The notes under the pieces were generated by a model that was not told where the DNA came from, made no database searches, and worked only from the letters and a program-made list of their open reading frames with translations. A DNA stretch of 64,000 nt from Vesta saturnalis (lineage: Eukaryota; Arthropoda; Insecta; Coleoptera; Lampyridae): the NCBI GenBank assembly GCA_036346205.1, contig JARFJB010000821.1:7500722-7564721 (forward strand), written 5' to 3'. Each line of letters begins with the position of its first letter. Position 1 is the stretch's first letter. The position numbers and the translations under genes are program-made. This document shows, in pieces, positions 1 through 11,799 of the stretch.

Positions 1-483
1 ATAAACCGACTCTAATAATATTTTATTATGAAAACTTGTAATCTATTTATCAGAATACAGATTTTAAGACAAGATCATCTTATAAGCTATCAGATTAGGT
101 TAGGACTCGCATACAATTGTACCCTTCAGTGAAGCGTGTCTTACAAGTTAACACCTAATCAATGTATAAATAAATTTCGTATATTAAACAATCTGTAGAT
201 AGGAATTAAAATAAATGTAATAATTTTAATAACAATCTCATTTGATAAAAATACGCTAATAAAGAAATATGGCGAAAACAGTCAATTTTGTCGCGCACGT
301 AATTATTACCTAATCAATCCTTTAAAAGAGTTTTATATCATTCAAATATCTGATAAACAAGCTCTAATAAATGTTAATAGTAGACACATATTAAATAAAC
401 TATCTTTTAGATCTAATGATTATCTGCGCACCCTTATCAGAATACAGATTTAAGATCATCTTATAGGGCAACAGATTAGCATC
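1..483. repeat. Dispersed repeat R1, diverged copy with internal direct duplication
   Basis: The stretch at 49-106 (ATCAGAATACAGATTTTAAG and what follows) recurs at 435-483, so two direct copies lie about 386 bp apart. The part around 130-215 (TACAAGTT..., AATAAATTTCGTATA, AATCTGTAGAT, GAATTAAAA) is a diverged copy of sequence also present at 29,340-29,520 and 34,547-34,710. This makes it a dispersed repeat of unknown class. No reading frame supports a protein. Confidence 0.5.
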
Positions 484-584
484 GAGAATTTCCCGGAGGT
501 TAAAAAATAATTAATTAATTAATAAAAAATAATTAATAAAAAATGATCAACAAAAGAGTCCTACACGTAGGCATGAAAAAAAAA

Positions 585-785
585 TCAAAAAGGCCTTAAT
601 CAAGGGCTGAAAATGACCACCGAAAAAAATCCATAAAATAAGGGTGAAAAATACGTCCCCTCAAGTAAGCGAGTAAAAACAAAAAAGGCCTTAATTAGGG
701 ATGAAAATTCCATCAAGGGGTTGAAAAAGGCCTCCGAAAAGAAACCATAAAAAATAAGGGTGGAAAATACGGGCTCCCACGTGAG
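585..785. repeat. Two-copy purine-rich tandem repeat, about 117 bp
   Basis: A block reading CCGAAAAAAATCCATAAAAT then AAGGGTGAAAAATACG near 617-655 recurs near 735-770 as CCGAAAAGAAACCATAAAAA then TAAGGGTGGAAAATACG. AAAAAGGCCTTAAT also occurs twice (about 587 and 684). The plus strand is strongly A/G-rich. It is a short degenerate tandem array with no coding sign. Confidence 0.5.
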
Positions 786-1197
786 GATCCTTGTGACGTT
801 AAAATCCAAGAGGACGTATGGTGCCTCTCTTCTACTATTAACTTTTAATTTATTTTGGCTTCGTATTAAAATACTTTATATAGAAATGTTATGTGGAATT
901 AAATCATCTTTAAAAAAATTAATCGTTATTCAAATATTAAAAAAATTTAAACTAACACAAATTCTACCTAAATTACGCGTCGTATCAAAAAATTGCACAG
1001 AACATAATTAATCTATACGTTAAATATATGAATAGTTTTATATCTTTGAAATATGCAGCTGTTTCAGAAATATTTGATAAAACCAAAAATTGTTCACACC
1101 TCTCTTTGGTGTTTTTGTTCTGAGGTTATCGTGGATACTTTTTTTCCTTTCCATTGGGATCGTCTACCTAGCTGGTTCCGGAGACACATCGTGGACA
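786..1197. other. No gene seen
   Basis: AT-rich DNA without recognisable protein similarity. The 83-codon frame at 760-1011 starts in the purine-rich repeat and looks like chance. Confidence 0.6.
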
Positions 1198-1843
1198 CTA
1201 ACATACATTCACACATCCCAACACGCAGGCACACACATGCGCACACACGCGCACATAAACGCCCACACACGCGCACATATACGCGCACAAATATGCACGC
1301 ACGCACGCACCCACGCACGCCCACACGCACACGCTCACACGCGGACACGCACACTTGCACACACGCACCCACGCACACACGCACACACGCACACACGCAC
1401 ATACGCACACACAAGCACACGCACACACGCACACACGCACACACGCCCACACGCACACACGCACACACGCACACTCGCACACACGCACACACGGGCACAC
1501 GGACACACACACACACACGCACACACGCACACACGCACACACGCGCACGCGCACACACGCACACACGCAGACACACACACACACGCACGCACACTCACAC
1601 TCACACTCACACTCACACTCACACTCACACTCACACTCACACTCACACTCACACTCACACTCACACTCACACTCACACTCACACTCTCACACCCCACTCC
1701 ACTCACTCTCACTCACACTCACACTCACACTCACTCTCACACTCACACTCACACTCACACTCACACTCACACTCACACTCTCACACTCACACTCACACTC
1801 ACACTCACACTCACACTCACACTCACACTCACACTCACACTAG
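1198..1843 (+). repeat. Compound CA microsatellite, ending in (CACACT)n
   Basis: CA-rich DNA of several grades. 1,198-1,590 is an imperfect ACACGC/ACAC mixture. From about 1,590 to 1,840 it becomes a regular hexamer CACACT, interrupted near 1,686-1,735. The long open frames rich in His/Thr or Cys/Val across it are low-complexity artefacts. Alternating purine-pyrimidine sequence of this length can adopt Z-form DNA. Confidence 0.95.
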
Positions 1844-1849
1844 TCATGA

Positions 1850-2455
1850 TACTTGTTCCTCTATAAAATTTTACTAACGGTAGATCAGGGTATATTTGTT
1901 TCCTTGAAAATTATTGCCGAACTGATAGAAGGCTCCGCAATTACAGACAAGAAAACATTCAATTGGTCTTCGTCGCTTATCCTGTTAGCCCTTTCAAATT
2001 TTCATAATTCGCGTTGCCTATTCTAATAAACATTTCTTTAGGTTTTTCTAAACTTCTAACCGAGAGTTGTCTGCTATCGGGATATCTTCGCGCATACATC
2101 TTTTGATCAGCAGATTATGTCAACTAGTTCCGTTCTTTCGAAATTCATCTGTATTTAGTTAACTACAAACATTAATATAAGATAAGAATGAAATATGTAT
2201 AACGAGTTCGTAACTACTAACCAAGTGGATAATAATGAACAACTTAAAAAATTGTGTAAGAGATATTTAAAAAATGTCTTTGGATTGAAAAAAAAGAAAT
2301 AACGAATCTACAATATACTATGTGTCACTTGCAAACAACAATGACATTTATGATATTTTCGGGGAAAAAAAAGCAAACAGGAATAAACAAAGGTTTTTTT
2401 TGTTTCCACGTCAACATGTTACCGGTTGACTTGATCAAAAAAAAATTCAATAATT
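1850..2455. other. No gene seen
   Basis: AT-rich sequence between the CA microsatellite and the next transposon debris. I find no reading frame, RNA gene or repeat I can name. Confidence 0.5.
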
Positions 2456-2459
2456 TTTT

Positions 2460-2927
2460 TGATTTTGCCGAATAATTCGGAAACGGTAAATTTTAAAATA
2501 AACCGCCCTTAAAATTTGATCATAAATCCGAAAACGGTATAAAAATTAGGGCATTCCATTTGAGATAAGCGAGTTATTGAGGTTTGAAATCATGCAACTT
2601 CGGATGAATATATCGGGGGTTGTAGAGGACTTTTTTTAAAATTAAAATACGTTATAACGTAGCTTAATAGGTTTTCTTAGAGCCCCAAAATACCAATTCC
2701 AAAATTCCCAGAGGTTAGGATACAACACCGATTTTTGTGGAATCCTGCAGCTGTCAAAATTTTCATATTTTTACAAATAATTCCAAAACGGTAGATTTTT
2801 AAGATAAAACATCTTACATAAATTAACATTAAAATTTGACAATAAATCCGAATATGGCAAAAAATTGGTGGGGTTCCATTTAAAAAACATAATTTGTTAC
2901 TACCACACTTTGACGCACTAATGAACA

Positions 2928-2937
<10 letters not shown>
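2460..2937 (-). repeat. Diverged direct repeats ending in a transposon-like terminus
   Basis: Two related segments about 305 bp apart (near 2,470-2,585 and 2,775-2,900) share the order AATAATTC, AACGGTA, TAAAATTTGA, ATAAATCCGA and ATTCCATTT/GTTCCATTT. At 2,920-2,937 the sequence ends AATGAACAACCCTA directly at a (TA)n tract. That looks like the outer tip of a TA-targeting Tc1/mariner-type element lying to the left. Probably non-autonomous debris. Confidence 0.4.

Positions 2938-2975
<38 letters not shown>
2932..2975. repeat. (TA)n microsatellite
   Basis: About 22 TA units, sitting exactly between a transposon-like terminus on the left and the start of transposase similarity on the right. Confidence 0.95.
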
Positions 2976-2978
<3 letters not shown>

Positions 2979-3009
2979 CTCTGATCGGAGATTAACTTTG
3001 ATTGCATGA

Positions 3010-3666
3010 ATAGTTGAGCAATGTGATCACAATCCATTATTTTTAGATCATACTTTATGGACAGATGAATCCAAGTTTACAAATAATGGAGTTATTAATA
3101 AACAATACAATCGTTATTGGTCTGACGAAAATTCTCATTGGTCATTGGAAACTAACCATCAAACCGTATGGGGTACTAATGTTTGGTGCGGTTTAATTAG
3201 AAACCAATTACTAGGGCCTTATTTCTATGATGGTAATCTAAACGCCAATAGGTATCTTGAATTTTTAGATAACGTGCTACCAACAATGTTCGATGAGTTT
3301 CCTCTGCTTCTCCGACAACAATTGTATTTCCAGCAAGATGGAGCTCCAGCTCACAACGCGTTGATAGAAAAAGAATATCTTAACCAAACGTTCAATGAAC
3401 GATGGATAGGAACTAACGGCCCGGTAGAATGGCCTGCGAGATCACCGGATCTTACACCGTTAGACTTTTTCTTGTGGGGTCATTTAAAAACAGTGATGTA
3501 TACCGATCCACCTTTAAATGTTATAGACTTAAAGAATAAAATTACAGCTGCATGTGTTAATTTAACTACGCAGCAGATCAAAAAAGCAACTAACCATGAA
3601 CTCAGGCGACGATTAGAAGCATGTCTAGAACAGAATGGTGGCAACTTTGAACAATTTATTCACTAA
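3010..3666 (+). pseudogene. Tc1/mariner-superfamily transposase, C-terminal two thirds (DD41D)
   Basis: An open frame of about 218 codons ends in a natural stop and corresponds to the catalytic domain of an IS630/Tc1/mariner-type DDE transposase, which cuts and pastes DNA at TA dinucleotides. All three catalytic Asp are present: TDES (codon 3,064), FQQDGAPAH (3,337) and LTPLDFFLWGHLK (3,463). The second and third Asp are separated by 41 residues, so this is a DD41D element, the spacing reported for rosa/VISITOR-type elements. The N-terminal helix-turn-helix part is missing; the frame is closed upstream at 3,007 and the (TA)n tract begins just before. So it is a 5'-truncated relic with a fairly well preserved catalytic core. 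Confidence 0.85.
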
Positions 3667-3808
3667 TTATAACTGATTTTGCTTAATTTTTCTAACCACA
3701 TAATAATATTGAAAAACCTTCGATGGCATTTTTCTCTAATTTTGTTTTATAAAACCCTATAAGAATTTTATACGTATGTATTGAGAAAAAAATAGGCAAT
3801 GCAAAATG

Positions 3809-4916
<1,108 letters not shown>

Positions 4917-4995
4917 ATGTCAATAAATGACAGCTTCAAAAGTGACATTTACCGAAATACCGGGCTATTCAAAATAACACCTCTTATTGAAAACC

Positions 4996-4999
<4 letters not shown>

Positions 5000-5054
<55 letters not shown>
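5000..5054. repeat. (TA)n microsatellite
   Basis: About 27 TA units, wedged between the terminus of one TA-targeting transposon relic and the start of a pogo/Tigger relic. Confidence 0.95.
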
Positions 5055-5057
<3 letters not shown>

Positions 5058-5655
5058 GACTCTCGATAAGTCGAACCTCAATAACTCAAAGTTTTCTTAT
5101 CGGACCTCAGCAAGTCGATAAACCATACAGTACATAGGATAGGCCTACATGAGCCTACTCGGTAAGTCATCTGCGTTTGCTTGTCTGACTTGACAGCTAT
5201 TCTTGTTTGCGCTTTCGTGTGAGTGAGTGAAGATTATTAAGCTAGTAAATGAAGGAATACGGAAGAGGTAGGACATAACAGCAGAGTTCTACATTCCAAA
5301 CAGTACCTTGTCCACGATTTTGAAAAACCAGGCAGAGATCGAAAAGCGGACTGATTAAGGAAACGTTAAGTGTAAGAGAACAAGGGAAGCTAAGTTTCCT
5401 GATGAAGAATGTATGACGAAGTGGTTTAAACAATGTAGAGAAAAAAATACTTTAGGCGGTCCTACGCTGAGAGAAAGGCTGAAAACTTTGCTAAATGTCT
5501 AGGCCACGTAAACCTTAAGGCTAGTACCAGGTGGTTTGAAAATTTTAAAGACACATTTTGTTTAAAAAAGTTAGTGGTGAAAGTGGAGCCGTAGATGATA
5601 GTGTGTATGATGAGTGGAAGGAGTCCTTGTCAAACCTCATAAAAGACTATAGCCC
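5055..5655 (+). pseudogene. pogo/Tigger-type transposase, CENP-B-like DNA-binding region
   Basis: The start (5,055-5,115) has the style of a pogo/Tigger terminal sequence, with TCGATAAGTCGAA-like motifs. From about 5,232 a frame with stops encodes a CENP-B N-terminal helix-turn-helix (IIKLVNEGIRKR, then AEFYIPNSTLSTILKNQ). The second DNA-binding half of the CENP-B/Tc5 type follows (DEECMTKWFKQCREKN, then WFENFKD and VSGESGAVDDSV after frame changes). In pogo elements these two domains bind the terminal repeats and precede a DDE catalytic domain. No catalytic domain is seen after about 5,655, so only the 5' third remains. At least two stops and two frameshifts show it is dead. Confidence 0.75.
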
Positions 5656-5850
5656 ACAAATCGGAACCTGCCAACATGGATATGAATGCGATACAGTAAG
5701 AATGTGTAATTAATTATGAATGTAAATTTGTTTTTTCTGTTATCAGGCCGAAATTTCACGATGTCCGTTTTCATGATACAATTATGGAATTTAAAATTAA
5801 ACACATTGTATAACATAACATTATATTCAAATAATGCTTTCTAAATTAAT

Positions 5851-6064
5851 ATTTCTACATACATAAAGACAAAATTTACATCGATTGGCGCTTGAACCTT
5901 GATGGCGCAGTTGGTTAGCGCGGTACTCTAGCAAAGTACAGGTCGTAGGTTCAAATCCTACTCGAGGTAAACTTTTTATTTATGTATTTAATAAAATTAA
6001 TAATACTTTTAAATTACATATTTACCTTTGAACTTATTCGTTCATAACAAAAACTTATAATAAC
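5851..6064 (+). repeat. tRNA-headed SINE candidate, copy 1
   Basis: The unit has a short 5' flank (CTACATACATAAAGAC), a 74-nt tRNA-like head and an AT-rich tail ending CGTTCATAACAAAAACTTAT. The unit recurs 326 bp downstream, and its tail without a head recurs in inverted orientation at 42,541-42,632. A tRNA-like head plus a unique tail found elsewhere is the structure of a tRNA-derived SINE. Confidence 0.6.
5896..5969 (+). tRNA. tRNA-like cloverleaf, anticodon AGC (SINE head)
   Basis: A complete cloverleaf can be drawn. The 7-bp acceptor stem is ACCTTGA/TCGAGGT with one G-U pair, the D stem is GCGC/GCGC, the anticodon stem GTACT/AGTAC carries loop CTAGCAA, the variable loop has 5 nt, and the T stem GTAGG/CCTAC carries loop TTCAAAT. 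A box (TGGCGCAGTTGG) and B box (GGTTCAAATCC) are intact, so Pol III transcription is plausible. The AGC anticodon would mean alanine, but the G3-U70 pair that identifies tRNA-Ala is absent (C3-G70), and the copy sits in a repeat. More likely a SINE head or tRNA-like gene than a working tRNA-Ala. Confidence 0.5.
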
Positions 6065-6180
6065 TTAATATTAGTCAAGTTGTTTTGGTATGTGTGAATC
6101 CTTGCGATATTGCAGGCTCACATTCCATTAAAATAACTAGTTTGATTGCAATCTCATTATATTTTGAATTTACATCAGTT

Positions 6181-6388
6181 CTACATAGATAAAGACAAAA
6201 TTAACATCGATTGGGACTTGAACCTTGATGGCGCAGTTGGTTAGCGTGGTACTCTAGCAAAGTACAGGTCGTAGGTTCAAATCCTACTCGAGGTAAACTT
6301 TTTATTTATGTATTTAATAAAATTAATAATACTTTTAAATTACATATTTATCTTCGAACTTATTCGTTCATAACAAAAACTTATAATA
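6181..6388 (+). repeat. tRNA-headed SINE candidate, copy 2
   Basis: Same organisation as the copy 326 bp upstream, with few differences in head and tail. The 116-bp spacer between the copies (6,065-6,180) does not belong to the unit. Either two insertions or a local tandem duplication. Confidence 0.6.
6222..6295 (+). tRNA. tRNA-like cloverleaf, anticodon AGC, second copy
   Basis: Differs from the first head by one C-to-T change in the D stem that leaves a G-U pair, so folding is kept. A and B boxes are intact. Same caveats as the first copy. Confidence 0.5.
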
Positions 6389-6614
6389 ATGTTCTATAAG
6401 TTACCTAAATATTTTTAAAAGATAGTCAATAGTTTCATAGTTTTCTAATAATGATGTTTTGAGTTTGGCCTAATTATTAATTATAAAATAATTTTTACAT
6501 CTTTTTTTTTACTTATTTAACAAATTTATCACGGTTTGAACAGATTTAAGCTTTAGATTATTCAAAATGGATTATCAGTAAAAAATTATCAGTTTTTGGT
6601 TTGGTTTAATTATA

Positions 6615-7085
6615 CAGGGTTACTCACGTTATTCGACATGGAAGATTATGGCCAAATGACTTGACTTCCAAAATGTTTTACTAAGGTTTACCCGACTTAA
6701 ACCTTACATGTTTTGAAATATTTAGCACTTTCGGAAAATGTGGTAATAATTTTAAACTGTAAGTTCTCAACAAGTATTCACTTTTTCGTCAAGTAAACTT
6801 TACACTTAGCTTACTATTTGATTATGTACCATGATGCACTGAATAAAACACTGACTAACACATACAAAGTGTTTATAAATCATGACTCAAAAATTTAAAG
6901 TTTTAAATAGTAATAACCTGATTAGTTTAAATAGAACACCCTGTATTTTATGCAGCAGATGCAGAGTTTAATTCCCTATGGAATACTATAACACTGTCAC
7001 ATTTTTCAAGAAAAATGCACATTTTCAAAAAGCAAGTTTATTAAAACAAATTTAACACTTAACAAGTCGCCTATGGAAATTTGAC
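6615..7085 (+). repeat. Left long terminal inverted repeat
   Basis: Matches the reverse complement of 8,341-8,989. It contains a second, internal tip ending GAACACCCTG at about 6,955 just before TA, so 6,615-6,955 by itself has the form of a MITE of about 340 bp. Confidence 0.7.
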
Positions 7086-7215
7086 AACTCAGAATTGCTG
7101 GCATTAAAGAGCAGGTTTAGGCAAACAAATTTGAATAATGATATGTTACAATTTACTTACTAATTAAAATAATCATGAAAGTAATAGATTGGTGGAAAAA
7201 CTGTAAAAACATTTC

Positions 7216-8260
7216 TTATAGCAAGTGTTCAAAATGACGACCGTCTGTCTCTAAACACAAGCATATCCTCTTTTCGACACCTCTACCAACATTTGCCAAG
7301 ATTTCCGGGCTTATGCTTTGAAATGCTTCCGTAATACGTTCCTTCATATTCTCTGGTATAGTTGGAGGTGCCTTGTAAACGGTTGTTTTTACGTATCCCC
7401 ATAAGAAGAAATCCGATGCAGTCAAGTCAGGGAGCCGTGGAGGCCAATTCTGATATCCATTTCTCCCAATCCAACGATTTTGATAATTTGTATTTAAAAA
7501 ATCTCGAACCTCATGATGGAAGTGTGCTGGGGCATCATCCAGTTGAAGCCACATTGTTGTCTGTATGTTCAAGGGCATGTCTTGGGAATTCGCTTGCTAA
7601 AAATTTAAGAACAATGTACCATTTAAATGTTCTTAAAAAAAATAAGGCTCAAGTATATATTGACCCATTATTCCGTCCCACACATTTGTTGACCACCTGT
7701 GTTGATTATGAAATTATGAATCATTCTAAGTTGATGCCGATTGGAATCAGCATAATAATGAGAATTACGTCTATTAACAAATCCATTGTTATGAATTGTG
7801 CATTCGTCGCTAAACAGTACAAAATTGAAAAAGGTTTCATTTTCGGCCACTCGGTCTAACGCCCACATACAAATTTCAACTCGATTTCTGAAGTCATTTT
7901 CGGAAAGTTCTTGATGGAGCTGGATTTTATAATCATGATAACTCTGCTTTTTAAGAATTCTCGAGACACTTGCTTGGCTAATGTTAATGCGCTGCGCAAT
8001 TTGGTTTTGTGGATTTTCGATCACAGAAGTAATTACCGCCAATTCTGTTTCTTCATTTTCTGTCACAGGTTTTATGTTCAAATGTTTATCATAATGAACA
8101 CTTCCAGTTCGTTTAAATAGAACCAACAATCTTTCCATAACAGCTTTGTTTCTGTTGGAAAATTTTTGAGCGTAAACTCGTGATGCCAGTAAGGCGTTTT
8201 GGTTACATTCTTTGACAGAAGAATCATGTCAATCCGTTCTTCTTTTGGATAAACTCTCAT
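7216..8260 (-). pseudogene. DDE transposase of the long-TIR element (DD41D)
   Basis: Transposase similarity runs in three frames. The start is MRVYPKEERIDMIL (8,260), the usual beginning of this family. A frame change near 8,130 leads into a piece holding the helix-turn-helix (IAQRINISQASVSRILKK) and the first catalytic Asp (LFSDECTIHNNG). A second change near 7,650 leads to LQLDDAPAHF and LTASDFFLWGYVK, whose Asp are 41 residues apart. The three catalytic Asp are therefore still encoded although the frame is broken twice. It lies centrally between the long inverted repeats and is clearly their former transposase. Confidence 0.8.
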
Positions 8261-8340
8261 TTTCAATAAATAAGCTTTAAATACAGCACAAATTACCATT
8301 ACAAAACAAAGTGAACGATTTACGAACAGACAGAACGATT

Positions 8341-8989
8341 TGCCAAATTTCCATAGGCGACTTGTTAAGTGTTAAATTTGTTTAAATAAACTTACTTTCT
8401 GAAAATGTGCATTTTCCTTGAAAACAAGAAGAGTTAGACATATGATAATGTTTCAGTATTCGATAGGGAATTAAATTCTACATCTGCTGTTGGCATAAAA
8501 TATAAGGTGTTCTATTTAAACTAATCAGGTTATTACTATTTAAAACTTTAAATTTTTGAGTCATCACTTATAAACACTTGATATATGTTAGTCAGTGTTT
8601 TATTCAGTGCGTTATGATACATAATCAAATAGTAAGCTAACTATAAAGTTTACTAGACGAAAAAGTGAATACTTGTTGAGAACTTGGGTTTAAAATTATT
8701 ACCACATTTTCAGAAAATACTAAATATTTCAAAACATGTAAGGTTTGAGTCGGGTAAACCTTAGTAAAACTCATTCTCATTTTGATCGCAGAAACTAAAA
8801 ATGCAATATACAGGGTGTTCCATTGAAAAATTGCAACTTTGATGTTTCATTACAGCAATAGCCTGTACATTGCGAAAATAATTTAAAAATGTACCGCCTG
8901 TAGGTCTACATTAACTCCCAAAATAAAACTTTTTGAAAATCAAGTCGTTTGGCCATAATCTTCAGTATGGAAAAACGTGAATAACCCTG
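8341..8989 (-). repeat. Right long terminal inverted repeat
   Basis: Inverted partner of 6,615-7,085. It is longer because about 170 bp (roughly 8,785-8,940) are present only here, beginning near a CAGGGTGTTCC motif. That suggests a small nested insertion here or a deletion in the left arm. Confidence 0.7.
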
Positions 8990-8991
8990 TA

Positions 8992-9989
8992 TATGCGCCT
9001 ACTATTCTTAAACTAATATTATTTTCAAGGTCGAAAGTAAACAGATTTGATTAATTACTTTTATCTACATGCCTAAATGAAAATCGATATTTGCAAATTT
9101 TTGGAAATTTTGTGTAAATAATATTTTATCTTCAGCAAGGGTGTCACAATTCCTTTAATAATATGTTTTTTTGAAGTCTTACAATAAAAAATTAACTATA
9201 GAAACCAATTAACTAATTTCCTGTTTTCCATGCGATTAAGTAACGAACGAAAAACCTCAATTAGTTGTTCATATCACCCAATATCATTAAATATGTATGA
9301 TGCAATACCTTACAAAATCCGTGCATTTTTTGAACCACAAAAAAAATTGATAACTAAATTTTGTTTATTTTCAGGAAAGAGACGAAATGCAAAAAAATGA
9401 AGACTCCCACAGAAGAATCAGACATGCCTCCAAAATAATCTATAGGATATTTGAGAAAATAAGATAACAAAATATGGGTCAAATTTTATCGATAGAGAAT
9501 ATTATTTTTAATTAAGCGTTGATTAATACTGGAAATATTTAGCAAAAATCTGTTGATAACCTTGTATCCAGTATTAACTGGATTTTATTTTTTACACACT
9601 ATCATTTTCTCTTATCGCAAATGAATAGGTTATAATAATCATACATTACATGTCCCCTTTACAGTACTGTGTACAAAATGAATTTTTGTATCCTTTAAGT
9701 TTGTGCAATTAGATATTTAATAAACTGAATAAATCAAGTGCTGTTTCTGACATTATTGATTAACATAGATGACGGTCTGTCTCAATACGTTTGCGTCATT
9801 TAGCTATCTAATTATTATCATAAGTATTATTTCTATAATTAATGTACAAATTCACACCATTACAAAGCTTATACTTTCAATTTATAAACATAAATATATT
9901 GACAAGATTTAGTAATTTTTCCATTGTTTATTACAAAAAAAGATTTATCTGTGGAATGTATTCGTATAAAAAATAACTGGTGTGTACCA
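8992..9989. other. No gene seen
   Basis: AT-rich DNA with no protein similarity or RNA structure that I recognise. Confidence 0.5.
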
Positions 9990-10150
9990 ACACACGACCT
10001 TCCAACCTACAAAATGGATATTAAAAATATAATAATTTTAAAAACAAATTTTTAGCATAATTAGCTTGTATAAGTTCGTTACGAAAATAGTCAACATTGT
10101 AAAAACAATAACTATAATCTATGTCAAACAGACGTTTAAAACTTCATGTC
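9990..10150 (+). repeat. Dispersed repeat R2 (ACACGACCTTCCAACCTACA family)
   Basis: Starts ACACGACCTTCCAACCTACA and ends near ATCTATGTCAAACAGACG and TTTAAAACTTCATG. Related copies lie at 53,031-53,180, 58,927-58,997 and, inverted, 62,648-62,818. No coding potential. Class unknown (SINE or MITE-like). Confidence 0.6.
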
Positions 10151-10329
10151 ACGTCTTCTTGTCGCGTTTTACTAAGAAACTTTATAAAGAAAAGTTATGT
10201 AAACTTAAATTCTCACATTTTCTTATAAAATTAATCATTATTTAGATTTTCATTTTGATTTGATATGAAAGCAAGCTTAAATACAAAACGTACACACTCG
10301 CATTTACTCAATGTAACCCCATGACTTTG

Positions 10330-11632
10330 TCTACAGAATCAGCAACTACAAATCTGCCTCAATATGCCATGGTGAGAAATGAAGATGTATCATAGTTTTT
10401 ACTGATGGCTTGAGCTGAAGACTAAAATTTACGAATACCAAAGGACATGTAGCTATTACATTGAATTTTGGTTGAACAAACAACTTTTTAGATTTAGTAA
10501 TAACGTTTTTGCACATATTTCTAGCATCAGCGCAGTTTGTATGATTTTCGATCGTTTCCAAGTAGTATAAGATTTATTTTTCAAATATATTTCATCAACA
10601 CAACCCCTATTGGGGTTGGGAACGAAAATGACTGATTTTATTTTGTTTTATGGGGGTGTATAATTCCATGCCCATAGGAATGATTTCACATACTAAAGAG
10701 CAATGTCCTAAAACGAGGACGGTTTAAAACAATGTGCATGCCATGGGAAGGTAAACACTCCATTAAGCTTACTTCAAACACTACAACTTTTTACCAGTGT
10801 TGTGAACAACAGAGGAATTAATGACAGTAGATGTTTCTATTAAAAAATGTCAGGTCAAAACTAGTGGGGAAAGAACTGATGTTCTACAAACAACTAGGTT
10901 TGATGTAGCCTAGAAGATCTAGAACATTGCTAGTGTTATTAGGTATTCTTGTCGGTTCAGAAATCATGTGTGTGAGAACACATGAAATAGCAAATGTTTC
11001 TGCACTATGACCAGAATTAGTAGTAGGTGAAAATTGCAGCGAATTAGTGTTATGAACAGAATTGAGATATCGGAAGGAGGAAACTGACACAGCAGTCAGT
11101 CAACTTTCAAATAAAGGTAACCGAAGAGGTCTTGAATATTACCATTATTCGGAGACCAGATGCAACAGTAGAATTTTACAAATATACAACCAGAAGATGA
11201 AATCGTTGAAATCGATGTGCACACACTCTCCTTTGTATCAAAGGTTAGAGTGTATTGCGGATAGACTTGTTTTTCAGATAAAATAAAAATGTCAACTTTT
11301 AATTGTCCAAAGTGTTGGTGAACAGGAATAATATTAAAGCTTATACCGCTGATGTTACAATAATGGATCAGAAAGTGAGTACTTTCGATGACCGTGGCTA
11401 GTTGAGTCCTGCCTTATCGGACATCCAAACAGGACAGAATTCTACGTCCGCTATTGTTTGCTCTAAAAATCAGGGCCATCTTTTTTTTATGTTGGACATG
11501 AATGGATTATGCACAAGGAAAGGTATCCCTTACCGAGCTCAGAAAATCGGAGAACCAGTACTAAGGAGCCCATAGTAAGAGTTGTCGTGCCTCCCTGACT
11601 AGCATGGGATACACGTTTCTTCCACCATACTC
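10330..11632 (-). mobile_element. LINE copy a: 5' half only, strongly diverged
   Basis: Minus-strand similarity to the 5' half of the LINE at 11,800-15,041 (its 13,530-15,041 part). It starts with the same kind of 5' leader near 11,632 and covers the endonuclease region and the linker up to the segment before reverse transcriptase. Reading frames are destroyed; only fragments such as ISEPTRIPN, DLTQ-like and CKNVITKSKKLF are legible. No reverse-transcriptase domain is present. The copy is older than its neighbour, judged by divergence. Confidence 0.75.
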
Positions 11633-11799
11633 CCCATGTCTATTTTATCGTTGCACTTATACACATCGAAACTTCAAAAACATGCACAAAAGACAAAATA
11701 AACTAGAATATGTAAAAAACATGCTTCTATGTAGGTGTATGAATATTTTCAGTGCCTGGCTGCCTAGTTTCTGTTTTGTAGTTTGCGTGTTTGTTTGTT

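Larger units (their letters stand above)
6615..8989 (-). mobile_element. Tc1/mariner-type element with long terminal inverted repeats
   Basis: The element is bounded by TA on both sides (6,613-6,614 and 8,990-8,991), with tips CAGGGTTACTCACGTT on the left and the complement of CAGGGTTATTCACGTT on the right. Inside are inverted repeats of about 470 bp (left) and 650 bp (right) enclosing one minus-strand transposase relic. Typical mariner/Tc1 ends are under about 50 bp for mariner and can reach several hundred for some Tc1-like elements, so these are at the long end. Total length is 2,375 bp. The structure is complete at both ends although the gene is broken. Confidence 0.75.

Noticed and set aside
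760..1011. 83-codon frame
   Set aside because: AT-rich composition, starts inside a purine-rich tandem repeat, no family resemblance.
1053..1877. Long open frames rich in His/Thr or Cys/Val
   Set aside because: They follow the CA repeat in several frames and both strands; they are products of the microsatellite, not genes. The same applies to 27,722-29,345, 33,529-34,337, 45,281-45,609 and 61,911-62,215.
5896..6295. Two functional tRNA-Ala(AGC) genes
   Set aside because: The acceptor stem lacks G3-U70, and the heads are attached to a tail that recurs elsewhere without a head, which favours a SINE. Kept as tRNA-like.
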